From assembly GCA_900078375.1 (NCBI GenBank), contig FLQS01000032.1, positions 1 through 63,573 on the forward strand: a stretch of 63,573 bases of DNA. Reading direction: 5' to 3'. The stretch comes from an uncultured Mycobacterium sp. (GTDB lineage Bacteria; Actinomycetota; Actinomycetes; Mycobacteriales; Mycobacteriaceae). The notes under the pieces are model-generated. The model did no database searches, was not told where the DNA came from, and saw only the letters and a list, made by a program, of their open reading frames with translations. This document shows, piece by piece, positions 33,982 to 41,910 of the stretch. The translations under genes and the position numbers were made by a program. Within the stretch, counting starts at the first letter, position 1. Each line of letters starts with the position of its first letter.

Positions 33982-35316
33982 TCAGAACATGAATTGCGCC
34001 ACACTGTAGATAATCAGGCCGGCCAGAGCACCCACCACCGTTCCGTTGATCCGGATGAATTGCAGGTCGCGGCCGACGTGTAATTCGATCCGCCGACTGG
34101 CCTCCTCACCGTCCCAGCGCTCGATGGTGTCGGTGATGATCGTGGTGATCTCGGCCCCGTACTGGGCGACCAGATGCTGGGCTCCGCGCACGATCCAGTT
34201 GTCCACCTTGTCGCGCAACTCGGCGTCGTCGCGCAGTGATTCCCCGATCCGCATGATCGAATCGGTGATCCGCGTGCGGAGCGCACTCGAAGGATCGTCC
34301 ACGCCGTCAAGCACCAAGCGCTTCAACGTCTTCCACGCGGTTTCGGCCGCTCGGGTGACTTCGTCGCGCGCCATCAGCTGTTCCTTGACCGCCTCCGCAC
34401 GGGCGATCGTCGCCTCGTCGTTCTGCAGATCGTTGGCGAACTCGAACAAGAAGCGTGTAGCCGATTGGCGCAGTTCATGATTCGGGTCGCGGCGCACCTT
34501 GTCGGTGAAATCCATCAGCTCCCGGTGGATCCGGTCCCCCACCAACTGGTCGACGAATCGCGGTGACCAGGTGGGTGAGTCCCTGGTGACGACGCGTTCG
34601 ATGGTGTCGCCGGCGTTGAGCGCCCATTGGAAGGCCCGGTCGCACAGCAGTTGGATCAGCGCTTCCTGGCGGTGTTCAGCCAATAGCTGCGCCAGCACCC
34701 GGCCCACCGGCGGGCCCCACTGCGGCTCCGCGAGTCGTTTGACGATGGTTCGGTCGATCACCTGCTGGATGTCGTCGTCGTTGAGCAATTCCACGACCAC
34801 CCGCAGTACGGTGCCGGCCTCGCTGGCGACCCGGGCGGCATGCGACGGTTCAGACAGCCACTTGCCCAGCCGGCCGGCCACCTCCGCGTCGCGCAGCTTG
34901 TTTTCCACCACCTCCGGTGAGAGGAAGTTCTCCCGCACGAACATGCCCAGCCCCTCGCCGAGCTGATCCTTTTTTCGCTTGATGATCGCCGTATGCGGGA
35001 TCTTGAGGCCCAACGGGTGACGGAAGAGCGCCGTGACGGCGAACCAATCGGCCAGCGCACCGACCATCCCCGCCTCGGCGGCGGCCCCCACGTAACCGAT
35101 CCACGCCGGTCCGCCCTGGGCCTGACCCCACCGGCAGACCAAGAAGATCACCGTGGCACCGATCAGAAAACCCAGCGCGACGGCCTTCATCCGGCGCAGC
35201 CCACGGCGTCGTTGCGCGTCCGCCTCAGGGTCGGCCCCGGCAAACGACTCCGCCAACGACGTACCCGTGCGGACCACCTCCGTCGGCAACGCCGGGAGGC
35301 GATGTTTGGCTGTCAC
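33982..35316 (-). CDS. DUF445 membrane protein
   Basis: A 444-residue protein of the DUF445 family (Rv0473 position). Hydrophobic segments occur near residues 44-62 and 72-92 and at the very end (VVGALAGLIIYSVAQF). Between them is a long helical region with GALADWFAVTALFRHPLGLKIP and IPHTAIIKRKKDQLG, which are hallmarks of the family. GTG start at 35316. The upstream 98 bp separate it from the divergent TetR gene. Function is unknown. Confidence 0.9.
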   Translation of the reverse strand: MTAKHRLPALPTEVVRTGTSLAESFAGADPEADAQRRRGLRRMKAVALGFLIGATVIFLVCRWGQAQGGPAWIGYVGAAAEAGMVGALADWFAVTALFRHPLGLKIPHTAIIKRKKDQLGEGLGMFVRENFLSPEVVENKLRDAEVAGRLGKWLSEPSHAARVASEAGTVLRVVVELLNDDDIQQVIDRTIVKRLAEPQWGPPVGRVLAQLLAEHRQEALIQLLCDRAFQWALNAGDTIERVVTRDSPTWSPRFVDQLVGDRIHRELMDFTDKVRRDPNHELRQSATRFLFEFANDLQNDEATIARAEAVKEQLMARDEVTRAAETAWKTLKRLVLDGVDDPSSALRTRITDSIMRIGESLRDDAELRDKVDNWIVRGAQHLVAQYGAEITTIITDTIERWDGEEASRRIELHVGRDLQFIRINGTVVGALAGLIIYSVAQFMF

Positions 35317-35414
35317 CCCTCCATCATCCGCTATCCGGCGAGCCAGTTAATGTGACCCCGCCGTTCGAAGTGACCGTAGAATCGTCGACAACGAGGGGAA
35401 CGGACTCCGCGATA

Positions 35415-36116
35415 GTGGCACAGCAGATTAACCACGGGCCTGCCAAGACCGATGGTCGCAAGCGACGCTGGCACCAGCACAAGGTCGAACGCCGCACCGA
35501 GTTGGTGGACGGTGCGCTCGAAGCGGTCCGCCAGCGCGGCCACGACGTCAGCATGGACGAAATAGCTGCGGAAATCGGCGTGTCCAAGACCGTGCTGTAC
35601 CGCTACTTCGTGGACAAGAACGATCTGACAACCGCGGTCATGATGCGCTTCGCGCAGACCACTCTGATCCCCAATATGGCCGCAGCGTTGTCGTCGAATA
35701 TGGACGGTTTCGACCTCACCCGCGAGATCATCCGGGTCTATGTGGACACTGTCGCCAACGAGCCCGAACCGTACCGATTCGTGATGGCAAACAGTTCGGC
35801 CAGCAAAAGCAAAGTGATCGCGGACTCGGAGCAAATCATCGCCAGGATGCTCGCGGTGGTGCTGCGCAGGCGCATGCAGCGGGCCGGGATGAACACCGGC
35901 GGGGTCGAACCCTGGTCCAATCTGATCGTCGGTGGCGTGCAGTTGGCGACGCACTCGTGGATCACGAATCCGCGGATGACCAGTGACGAGCTGATCGACT
36001 ACCTGACCATGCTGTGTTGGAACGCGCTGTGCGGCATCGTCGAAGCCGGCGGCTCGCTGAACATGTTCAGCGCCAGCCCGCATCCGTCCCCGGTGCTGCC
36101 GCCCAACCTCACTTGA
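35415..36116 (+). CDS. TetR-family transcriptional regulator
   Basis: A 233-residue regulator (Rv0472c position). The N-terminal helix-turn-helix is at about residues 25-70 (VSMDEIAAEIGVSKTVLYRYFVDK). The C-terminal ligand domain contains VDTVANEPEPYRFVMAN. GTG at 35415 is chosen; GTG at 35352 would add 21 residues of unconvincing composition. Its 3' end overlaps the stop of a decayed minus-strand gene by 8 bp. The target is unknown; DUF445 and the lipid-modifying genes nearby are candidates. Confidence 0.9.
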   Translation: MAQQINHGPAKTDGRKRRWHQHKVERRTELVDGALEAVRQRGHDVSMDEIAAEIGVSKTVLYRYFVDKNDLTTAVMMRFAQTTLIPNMAAALSSNMDGFDLTREIIRVYVDTVANEPEPYRFVMANSSASKSKVIADSEQIIARMLAVVLRRRMQRAGMNTGGVEPWSNLIVGGVQLATHSWITNPRMTSDELIDYLTMLCWNALCGIVEAGGSLNMFSASPHPSPVLPPNLT

Positions 36117-36327
36117 GATACGGGCCGAGCAGCGTATCCCAGGAGCTGCTCAGCCTGGCGTACTCGTCCTCGCAGCCGTCCGCGCGATCCGCTGGTAGCG
36201 AGCCATCCTTGACCAGATTCGCGTTGCCCACGGGATCGGCCCCGTAGACCCAGCATTCGAGGTTGTACATGCGGGCGAGGTCCAGCGAGTGCACGTCTGA
36301 GAGCCGGCCTTCGTCGATCTTCCCGTC
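36109..36327 (-). pseudogene. Remnant of a DUF4344 (metallopeptidase-like) gene, C-terminal part only
   Basis: About 72 codons survive, ending in a normal TGA. The translation contains SDVHSLDLARMYNLECW, VYGADPVGNANLV and ADRADGCEDEYARL, ending LLGPYLK. This looks like the C-terminus of mycobacterial DUF4344 proteins; the N-terminal metallopeptidase part is missing. At about 36327-36336 the sequence switches to a different gene remnant on the opposite strand. It therefore appears to be a deletion scar. Confidence 0.65.
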
Positions 36328-36335
36328 AGCGCCGG

Positions 36336-36569
36336 GCGACCGTCCAACAGATCGAAAGCCGGATCGCCGGTCCTGACGACATCTACGGCAAATCGGTTGC
36401 GACCGTTGCCAATACGACGTCCGCCAACTACCCGCAGAACATGGGCGTCGGTAAGGCCGAAATGACCGGGGCCAAGTTCCACGACGCCCTCCGCGAGGAC
36501 GGCACGTACCGGACGATCTACCGGAAGTGGTTCGGCTCCGACCAACACGCCTCCGGCGAGCACAACTGA
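36336..36569 (+). pseudogene. Remnant of a solute-binding / GluR0-like channel gene, 3' part with internal deletion
   Basis: The plus-strand frame ending at TGA 36567-36569 reads ATVQQIESRIAGPDDIYGK, then SVATVANTTSANY, and ends with EDGTYRTIYRKWFG. These are signatures of a family 3 solute-binding protein, probably of the prokaryotic glutamate-receptor type. The stretch between TTSANY and the C-terminal helix is much too short, so an internal deletion is likely. There is no start. With the adjoining DUF4344 remnant it fills most of the 485-bp gap between the TetR and PPK2 genes. Confidence 0.6.
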
Positions 36570-36601
36570 TCCTGGGGGATCGCCGACTAGTGTCGTCGGC
36601 T

Positions 36602-37459
36602 ATGACCGATCTGCCGTCTGAATGGACCCACGAACCGCGCAAGATCCTCAGGTTCCGCCCGGGCACCAAGGTCGCCGACATCGACACGAACTCCAGCCCC
36701 GGATACTCCAGCGACAAAGACGGTTGGGAGTCGGTGCAGGCCGAGCGCAACGTGCGCTTCGCCGGTCTGCAAGAGATGCTCTACGCCAACGGCAAGGCCG
36801 GCGACAACCGCTCTCTGCTGTTGGTGCTGCAGGGCATGGACACGGCGGGCAAGGGCGGCATCGTCAAGTATGTCGTGGGGGCCGGCGACGCGATGGGCAT
36901 CCGCTACACCGGTTTCGGCGTTCCGACCGAAGAAGAACGCGCCCACCACTACCTGTGGCGCATCCGCAAAGCACTACCGCCCGGCGGGCACATCGGGGTA
37001 TTCGACCGGTCGCACTACGAGGACGTTCTGGTGGTCCGAGTGCACGAGCTGGTACCGCGCGATGTGTGGGAACCGCGCTACGACGAGATCAACGCCTTCG
37101 AGAAGGAGCTCGTCGACTCCGGGACCACGATCGTCAAGTGCGCGATGTTCGTCTCCCTCGACGAGCAGAAACGCCGGCTGGCCGAACGCCTCGAACGGCC
37201 GGACAAATACTGGAAGTACAACCCCGGGGACGTCACCGAACGTCTGCTGTGGCCGGCCTACCAGGAGGCGTATCAGGCTGTGCTGGACCGGACTTCGACC
37301 GATTACGCACCGTGGTTCGTCATCCCGTGTGACAAGAAGTGGTACAGCCGCCTTGCCATCAACGAGTTGCTGATCGAGGCGCTCAAGAGCATGCGGCTGT
37401 CCTGGCCGCCCGCCGACTTCGACGTCGAGGCCGAGAAGAAACGGTTGGCGCAGGCCTGA
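36602..37459 (+). CDS. PPK2 family polyphosphate:nucleotide phosphotransferase
   Basis: A 285-residue kinase of the PPK2 superfamily. It has the Walker A-like LQGMDTAGKGGIVK near residue 83 and the Walker B/lid regions VFDRSHYEDVLVVRVHE and YNPGDVTERLLWPAYQEAY. This branch (PPK2 with TEEERAHHYLWRI and an extended N-terminus) is closer to enzymes that use polyphosphate to phosphorylate nucleotides than to the second copy at 56640-57497. ATG at 36602, 33 bp after the solute-binding remnant. Convergent with umaA, 3 bp apart. Confidence 0.88.
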   Translation: MTDLPSEWTHEPRKILRFRPGTKVADIDTNSSPGYSSDKDGWESVQAERNVRFAGLQEMLYANGKAGDNRSLLLVLQGMDTAGKGGIVKYVVGAGDAMGIRYTGFGVPTEEERAHHYLWRIRKALPPGGHIGVFDRSHYEDVLVVRVHELVPRDVWEPRYDEINAFEKELVDSGTTIVKCAMFVSLDEQKRRLAERLERPDKYWKYNPGDVTERLLWPAYQEAYQAVLDRTSTDYAPWFVIPCDKKWYSRLAINELLIEALKSMRLSWPPADFDVEAEKKRLAQA

Positions 37460-37462
37460 CGG

Positions 37463-38338
37463 TCAACCCTTGACCAGGGTGAACTGACCGATGTTGGTGA
37501 TTCCACGGCGGAAGAAGTCCGCGCAGCCGGTCAGGTACTTCATATAGCGGTCGTAGATCTCCGGCGAGGTGATGGCGATCGCCTCGTCCCCGTTCGCGAC
37601 CAGCTTCGAGGCCCACATGTCCAGCGTGCGCGCGTAGTGCTGCTGCAGCAGGTGGATGCGCTCGAGTGCGAATCCGGAGTCAGCCGCGAGCGCTTCGATG
37701 TCCTCGACTGCCGGCAGCCGTCCACCCGGGAAGATCTCCTTCTCGATGAACTTCATGAACTTCAGATCGCTGATGGTGACCTTGATCTGGTTGTCCCGGA
37801 AGAACTTCTGGGTGTGCGCCAAGATCGTGTGCAGCAGCATGCGGCCGTCGGCAGGCAGGAGGTTGTAGGCCTTCTCGAAGAACAGCGGGTACCGCTCGAC
37901 CTTGAACGCCTCGAAGGCGCCGATGCTCACGATCCGGTCGACGGGCTCGTCGAATTCCTCCCAGCCCTGCAACCGGACCTCGATCGAGCGGGTGGTGTCG
38001 AGTGCGGCCAGTCGCTTGCGGGCAAATTCCGACTGGTTTTTGCTCAGCGTGATGCCGATGACGTTGACGTCGTACTTCTGCACGGCCATCTCGAGGGCCC
38101 CACCCCAGCCGCAGCCCACGTCGAGCAGCGTCATGCCCGGTTCCAGGTTGAGCTTGCCCAGAGCGAGGTCGAACTTGGCGGTCTGAGACTCTTCGAGCGT
38201 CATATCGTCGCGCTCGTAGTAGCCGCAGGTGTAGCCCATCGTCGGGCCGAGAAACAGGGCGAAGAAGTCGTCAGAGACGTCGTAGATCGACTGTGATTCC
38301 TCGTAATAAGGAGTCAAATTCGCGTCTACGTCCACCAT
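37463..38338 (-). CDS. umaA: Cyclopropane mycolic acid synthase-family methyltransferase, UmaA type
   Basis: A 291-residue SAM-dependent methyltransferase of the mycolic acid family. The SAM motif is LLDVGCGWGGALEMA, and the family catalytic features are IVSIGAFEAF (Glu) and MLLHTI (His). The IGAFEAFKVERY segment matches UmaA rather than PcaA or CmaA (which have IGAFEHFG). UmaA methylates or cyclopropanates mycolic acid or related lipids; its exact product differs between species. ATG at 38338 is the start; a TTG precedes it. The downstream PcaA homologue of M. tuberculosis is not here. Confidence 0.92.
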   Translation of the reverse strand: MVDVDANLTPYYEESQSIYDVSDDFFALFLGPTMGYTCGYYERDDMTLEESQTAKFDLALGKLNLEPGMTLLDVGCGWGGALEMAVQKYDVNVIGITLSKNQSEFARKRLAALDTTRSIEVRLQGWEEFDEPVDRIVSIGAFEAFKVERYPLFFEKAYNLLPADGRMLLHTILAHTQKFFRDNQIKVTISDLKFMKFIEKEIFPGGRLPAVEDIEALAADSGFALERIHLLQQHYARTLDMWASKLVANGDEAIAITSPEIYDRYMKYLTGCADFFRRGITNIGQFTLVKG

Positions 38339-38383
38339 CAACAGATACCTTCCAGCTTCTTACTTACATGGTCGAATGCCGCG

Positions 38384-38395
38384 AAAACCGGTTTT
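38384..38395. promoter_or_regulatory. Palindrome AAAACCGGTTTT upstream of umaA
   Basis: A perfect 12-bp palindrome lies 46 bp upstream of the umaA start, in the 135-bp gap to fadB2. It is AT-rich at the arms and unusual in this GC-rich DNA. It could be an operator of a TetR-type or other dimeric repressor. No binding protein is identified. Confidence 0.4.
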
Positions 38396-38473
38396 GCTGC
38401 AACGGCCCCCCGACCAAAACCAGGAGCCTAGTCAATCCGTCTGGGAAATGCACAAGGCACGAGGTCGCGCACG

Positions 38474-39328
38474 TCAGTACGCGTAGAAGCCTTGTCCGGA
38501 CTTCTTGCCCAGCAATCCGGCCTCGACCATACGCAGCAGCAGCGGCGGCGGAGCGTAGTGCGCGTCCTTGAGCTCGTCGTACATCGAGTCGGCGATCAGT
38601 TTCATGGTGTCCAGACCGATGAGGTCCGAGAGCCGCAACGGCCCCATCGGATGCGACAGGCCGGCGACGATGGCGGTGTCGACGTCCTCGACGGTGGCGA
38701 CGCCGGCCTCGACCATCCGGATGGCCGATAGCAGATAGGGCACCAGCAGCGCGTTGACGACGAATCCGGAATGGTCGCCGCAGCGCACCACCTTCTTGCC
38801 GAGGACCTCGCTGGCGAACTGCTCCACCCTGGCGATAGCCCCATCGGAGGTGACCAGCGTGTTGATCAGTTCGACCAGCGGCAACACCGGCACCGGGTTG
38901 AAGAAGTGCAAGCCCAGCACCCGGCTCGGGTTCTGGGTGGCCGCAGCGATTTTCATGATCGGGATGCTCGAGGTGTTCGACGCGAGCACCGCATCGGGGT
39001 CGGTGATGATCCGGTCGAGTTCACCGAAGATCTTGGCCTTGACCGTCTCGTCCTCCACGACCGCCTCGATGACGAGCTGACGATCGGCCATGTCGGCGAG
39101 ATCGGTGGTGAACGTCAGCCGGGCCAGTGCGGCGTCGCGATCTGCCTCAGTCAGCTTGCCCTTGCTCGCTGCCCGCTCGAGCGAGCCGGTGAGGCGGTTT
39201 CGGCCGCCGGCGAGGAGTTCTTCGGTCGGCTCGAAGACGACGACGTCTGCGCCCGCTTTGGCTGCGACCTCGGCGATGCCGGAGCCCATCTGTCCCGCAC
39301 CGACCACACCAACTCGTTGAATGTTCAC
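38474..39328 (-). CDS. fadB2: 3-hydroxybutyryl-CoA dehydrogenase
   Basis: FadB2 oxidises (S)-3-hydroxybutyryl-CoA to acetoacetyl-CoA with NAD(P), in fatty-acid oxidation or the reverse in synthesis. The 284-residue protein has the Rossmann motif VGVVGAGQMGSGIAEVAA, the catalytic block ASNTSSIPI, HFFNPVPV (His) and SGFVVNALL (Asn). It is transcribed in the same direction as aceA. ATG at 39328 is preceded by GAGGAG, directly after the hairpin at 39343-39379. Confidence 0.95.
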   Translation of the reverse strand: MNIQRVGVVGAGQMGSGIAEVAAKAGADVVVFEPTEELLAGGRNRLTGSLERAASKGKLTEADRDAALARLTFTTDLADMADRQLVIEAVVEDETVKAKIFGELDRIITDPDAVLASNTSSIPIMKIAAATQNPSRVLGLHFFNPVPVLPLVELINTLVTSDGAIARVEQFASEVLGKKVVRCGDHSGFVVNALLVPYLLSAIRMVEAGVATVEDVDTAIVAGLSHPMGPLRLSDLIGLDTMKLIADSMYDELKDAHYAPPPLLLRMVEAGLLGKKSGQGFYAY

Positions 39329-39342
39329 TTCGTCTCCTCACG

Positions 39343-39379
39343 CATCAGGCCCCGCCCAATATAAGGACGGGGCCTGATG
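39343..39379 (-). terminator. 12-bp GC-rich stem-loop between aceA and fadB2
   Basis: CATCAGGCCCCG pairs with CGGGGCCTGATG across a 13-nt loop, 38 bp after the aceA stop and 14 bp before the fadB2 start. There is no U-run, but U-less hairpins are usual mycobacterial terminators. It may end or attenuate aceA transcripts, leaving fadB2 at a lower level. Confidence 0.7.
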
Positions 39380-39416
39380 TCACCTGCCTGGGGCTGCAGA
39401 TTCAGTCAACAGCGAC

Positions 39417-40703
39417 TCAGTGGAACTGACCCTCTTCGGTCGAGCCCACCAGAGCGGTCGTCGAGCTGGTCGGGTCCACGGTGGTGGCGATCCGGTCGAA
39501 GTAGCCGGCGCCGACCTCACGCTGGTGCTTGGTCGCGGTGTATCCACGCTCCTCGGCAGCGAACTCGCGCTCCTGCAGCTCGACGTACGCGGTCATCTGG
39601 TTGCGGGCGTAGCCGTAGGCCAGATCGAACATCGAGTAGTTCAGGGCGTGGAAGCCGGCCAGGGTGATGAACTGGAACTTGAAGCCCATGGCGCCGAGCT
39701 CCTTCTGGAACCGGGCGATGGTCGAATCGTCCAGGTGCTTGCGCCAGTTGAACGACGGCGAGCAGTTGTAGGCCAGCATCTGGTCGGGGAACTCACTCTT
39801 GACGCCCTCGGCGAAGCGGCGGGCCAGGTCCAGATCCGGGGTACCGGTCTCCATCCAGATCAGGTCGGAGTACGGCGCGTAGGACTTGGCGCGCGCGATG
39901 CAGGGCTCGAGGCCGTTCTTGACGCGGTAGAAGCCTTCCTTGGTCCGCTCGCCGGTAATGAACGGCTGGTCGCGCTCGTCGACGTCGGAGGTGATCAGCG
40001 TGGCGGCCTCGGCGTCGGTACGGGCGATGACGACCGTGGGGACATCGGCGACGTCGGCCGCGAGACGGGCCGAGGTCAGGGTGCGGATGTGCTGCTGAGT
40101 CGGGATCAGCACCTTGCCACCGAGGTGGCCGCACTTCTTCTCCGACGCCAGCTGGTCTTCCCAGTGCGAGCCCGCGACACCGGCGGCGATCATCGCCTTC
40201 TGCAGCTCGTAGACGTTCAGCGCGCCACCAAAACCGGCCTCGCCGTCGGCGACGATCGGGGCCAGCCAGTTCTCCACCGAGGTGTCGCCCTCGACCTTGG
40301 CGATCTCGTCGGCGCGCAGCAGCGCGTTGTTGATGCGGCGCACCACCTGCGGCACCGAGTTGGCCGGGTAGAGGCTCTGGTCGGGGTAGGTGTGGCCGGA
40401 CAGGTTCGCGTCACCGGCGACCTGCCAACCCGACAGGTAGATGGCCTTCAAGCCGGCGCGGACCTGCTGGACGGCCATGTTGCCAGTCAGCGCGCCGAGC
40501 GAGTTGACGAACTCCATGTCGTGCAGCTGGTTCCACAGCACCTCGGCACCGCGGCGGGCCAGGGTGGCCTCCTCGACGACACTGCCCTGCAGCGCGACGA
40601 CGTCGGCCGGGGTGTAGGTACGGGTCAGGCCCTTCCAGCGGGGATTGGTATCCCAGTCGCGCTGGATCTCTTCTGCGGTCTTCGGCTGGCCAACGGTGGA
40701 CAT
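39417..40703 (-). CDS. aceA: Isocitrate lyase
   Basis: Isocitrate lyase (icl1) splits isocitrate to glyoxylate and succinate in the glyoxylate shunt and acts as methylisocitrate lyase in propionate use. The 428-residue protein has the active-site KKCGH motif (catalytic Cys), YNCSPSFNW and the family block GSHWEDQLASEKK. Length is as expected for ICL1. An AAGGAG ribosome-binding sequence precedes the ATG at 40703. RamB-type sites lie about 160 bp upstream (40860-40877), and the ramB gene is 1.2 kb away. Confidence 0.97.
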   Translation of the reverse strand: MSTVGQPKTAEEIQRDWDTNPRWKGLTRTYTPADVVALQGSVVEEATLARRGAEVLWNQLHDMEFVNSLGALTGNMAVQQVRAGLKAIYLSGWQVAGDANLSGHTYPDQSLYPANSVPQVVRRINNALLRADEIAKVEGDTSVENWLAPIVADGEAGFGGALNVYELQKAMIAAGVAGSHWEDQLASEKKCGHLGGKVLIPTQQHIRTLTSARLAADVADVPTVVIARTDAEAATLITSDVDERDQPFITGERTKEGFYRVKNGLEPCIARAKSYAPYSDLIWMETGTPDLDLARRFAEGVKSEFPDQMLAYNCSPSFNWRKHLDDSTIARFQKELGAMGFKFQFITLAGFHALNYSMFDLAYGYARNQMTAYVELQEREFAAEERGYTATKHQREVGAGYFDRIATTVDPTSSTTALVGSTEEGQFH

Positions 40704-40859
40704 CGCCTACTCCTTCTCGGATCGAGGTGGCCGCCTTGACGGGAAGTGGACTGTTAACGTCAACGCAGCTTCGCTTGTGTGCTCACATGAGCATGCCTCG
40801 CATCATTAGTGCAGTTCAAGCCGTTGTGAGTGCCAATTTTCGCCAACCGCACCCGAGAG

Positions 40860-40877
40860 TTTGCAAAGATTGCGAAG
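40860..40877. promoter_or_regulatory. RamB-type sites upstream of aceA
   Basis: On the minus strand this reads CTTCGCAATCTTTGCAAA, two direct copies of CTT(C/T)GCAA 9 bp apart. The right half AATCTTTGCAAA differs at one base from the known corynebacterial RamB motif AAACTTTGCAAA. It lies 157 bp upstream of aceA, in the 261-bp gap 40704-40964, which otherwise holds no gene. Assignment to RamB is inference from motif and neighbourhood. Confidence 0.65.
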
Positions 40878-40964
40878 GTAGTCGTCGGCTTAACCGGTTC
40901 AGAAGTTACCGTCGAGTAGCACCTTTTCGCAGGTCAGTACGCTTGTACTGTTAAACCGCGTCGC

Positions 40965-41786
40965 TCAGAGCGGGAAGATCGCGGCGAGGGCTTTGATCTC
41001 CTCGCCGACGACGTATGTGAGCGTTCTAACAGTGCGATCGGTCAGCTCCGGACCGAACTTGTCGGTGGAGCCGGGCGGATACACGTGCAGCAGGATTTCG
41101 AGCTTGTCACCGAGGGCTACCGGCGCATCGTGCTCGATGGTGATGCGCAGCGGGGCCTCGAGCAGCTCGGGATGGGGGGCCAGGAACTCCTCGACGACCT
41201 TCCAGTACACCGAGTTGTTGACGTGGTCGAACAGGTCGATGTCGCTGACCCGGATCGGGAATTCGCGGATTTCGGTGGCATCGTCGCGCGCGCCGGCACT
41301 CAGATACGCCTTCCAGCGCAGCCGGCCCTCGGTCGTGGTGCGCTTCAGACCGTCCAGGAAGTCGTCGGAGATACGGGCCGGTCCCTGCGTCTCCCGGTTG
41401 ATGTTGATCCAGAAGGCCTCTGATTCGATGAGTCCACCCTTGCGACCATCTATGCGCACCCGCATCTCGCACCACCGGTTCGACGTGCCCGAGCACCAGC
41501 GCCGCATCCGCAGCATTTCCTGGAATTCGATAGGCCGGATCAGGTCGACCATCGTGCGGCGGACGATCCACAACGGATGGGTTTCCTCATGACCCATCTC
41601 GCGCAACTGGTCCTGGCCGACGTCCTGGATATGGCGACAGGCCGCATCGAGCCGCAGCCGGCCCGCCCGGTCGATATCGCCGACCCGAAGCGGCCATTCC
41701 CGATCGAAGACGTCGGGGTGCGGATCGGGAACGGGCATGAGCAGTTTCGCCAACCCGGTACTGGCGGCCCGCTCAGCTGCACTCAT
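40965..41786 (-). CDS. Acyl-ACP thioesterase-like protein
   Basis: A 273-residue double hot-dog protein of the FatA/acyl-ACP thioesterase type (Rv0466 position). N-terminal hot-dog: REWPLRVGDIDRAGRLRLDAACRHIQDVGQ. The second half contains IRVSDIDLFDHVNNSVYWKVVEEF, with the family Asn/His region. It would release a fatty acid from its carrier. ATG at 41786 is chosen; ATG 41807 is an alternative. It is divergent from ramB, 124 bp apart, and downstream of that region it is followed by aceA on the same strand. Confidence 0.87.
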   Translation of the reverse strand: MSAAERAASTGLAKLLMPVPDPHPDVFDREWPLRVGDIDRAGRLRLDAACRHIQDVGQDQLREMGHEETHPLWIVRRTMVDLIRPIEFQEMLRMRRWCSGTSNRWCEMRVRIDGRKGGLIESEAFWININRETQGPARISDDFLDGLKRTTTEGRLRWKAYLSAGARDDATEIREFPIRVSDIDLFDHVNNSVYWKVVEEFLAPHPELLEAPLRITIEHDAPVALGDKLEILLHVYPPGSTDKFGPELTDRTVRTLTYVVGEEIKALAAIFPL

Positions 41787-41869
41787 ATCGCCTCGTCCTC
41801 TCCCCATCTCCACCCCAGCGCGATCATGCCAAAGGGCCCCTTCAATGCCAACCAGCCTGCGTTGCCAAC

Positions 41870-41892
41870 GCTGCGAAGATGCTCTTCGCAGC
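41870..41892. promoter_or_regulatory. Perfect 10-bp inverted repeat in front of ramB
   Basis: GCTGCGAAGA - TGC - TCTTCGCAGC is a perfect inverted repeat 18 bp upstream of the ramB GTG. Each arm contains CTTCGCA, the same heptamer as one half-site at 40860-40877. It is a likely autoregulatory RamB operator and may also control the divergent thioesterase gene. Confidence 0.6.
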
Positions 41893-41910
41893 CCTGGGTA
41901 GGCTGGGCAG

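Noticed and set aside
39420..40739. A 439-codon plus-strand frame opposite aceA.
   Set aside because: Val/Gly/Leu/His-biased translation with no family features; isocitrate lyase on the other strand is certain.
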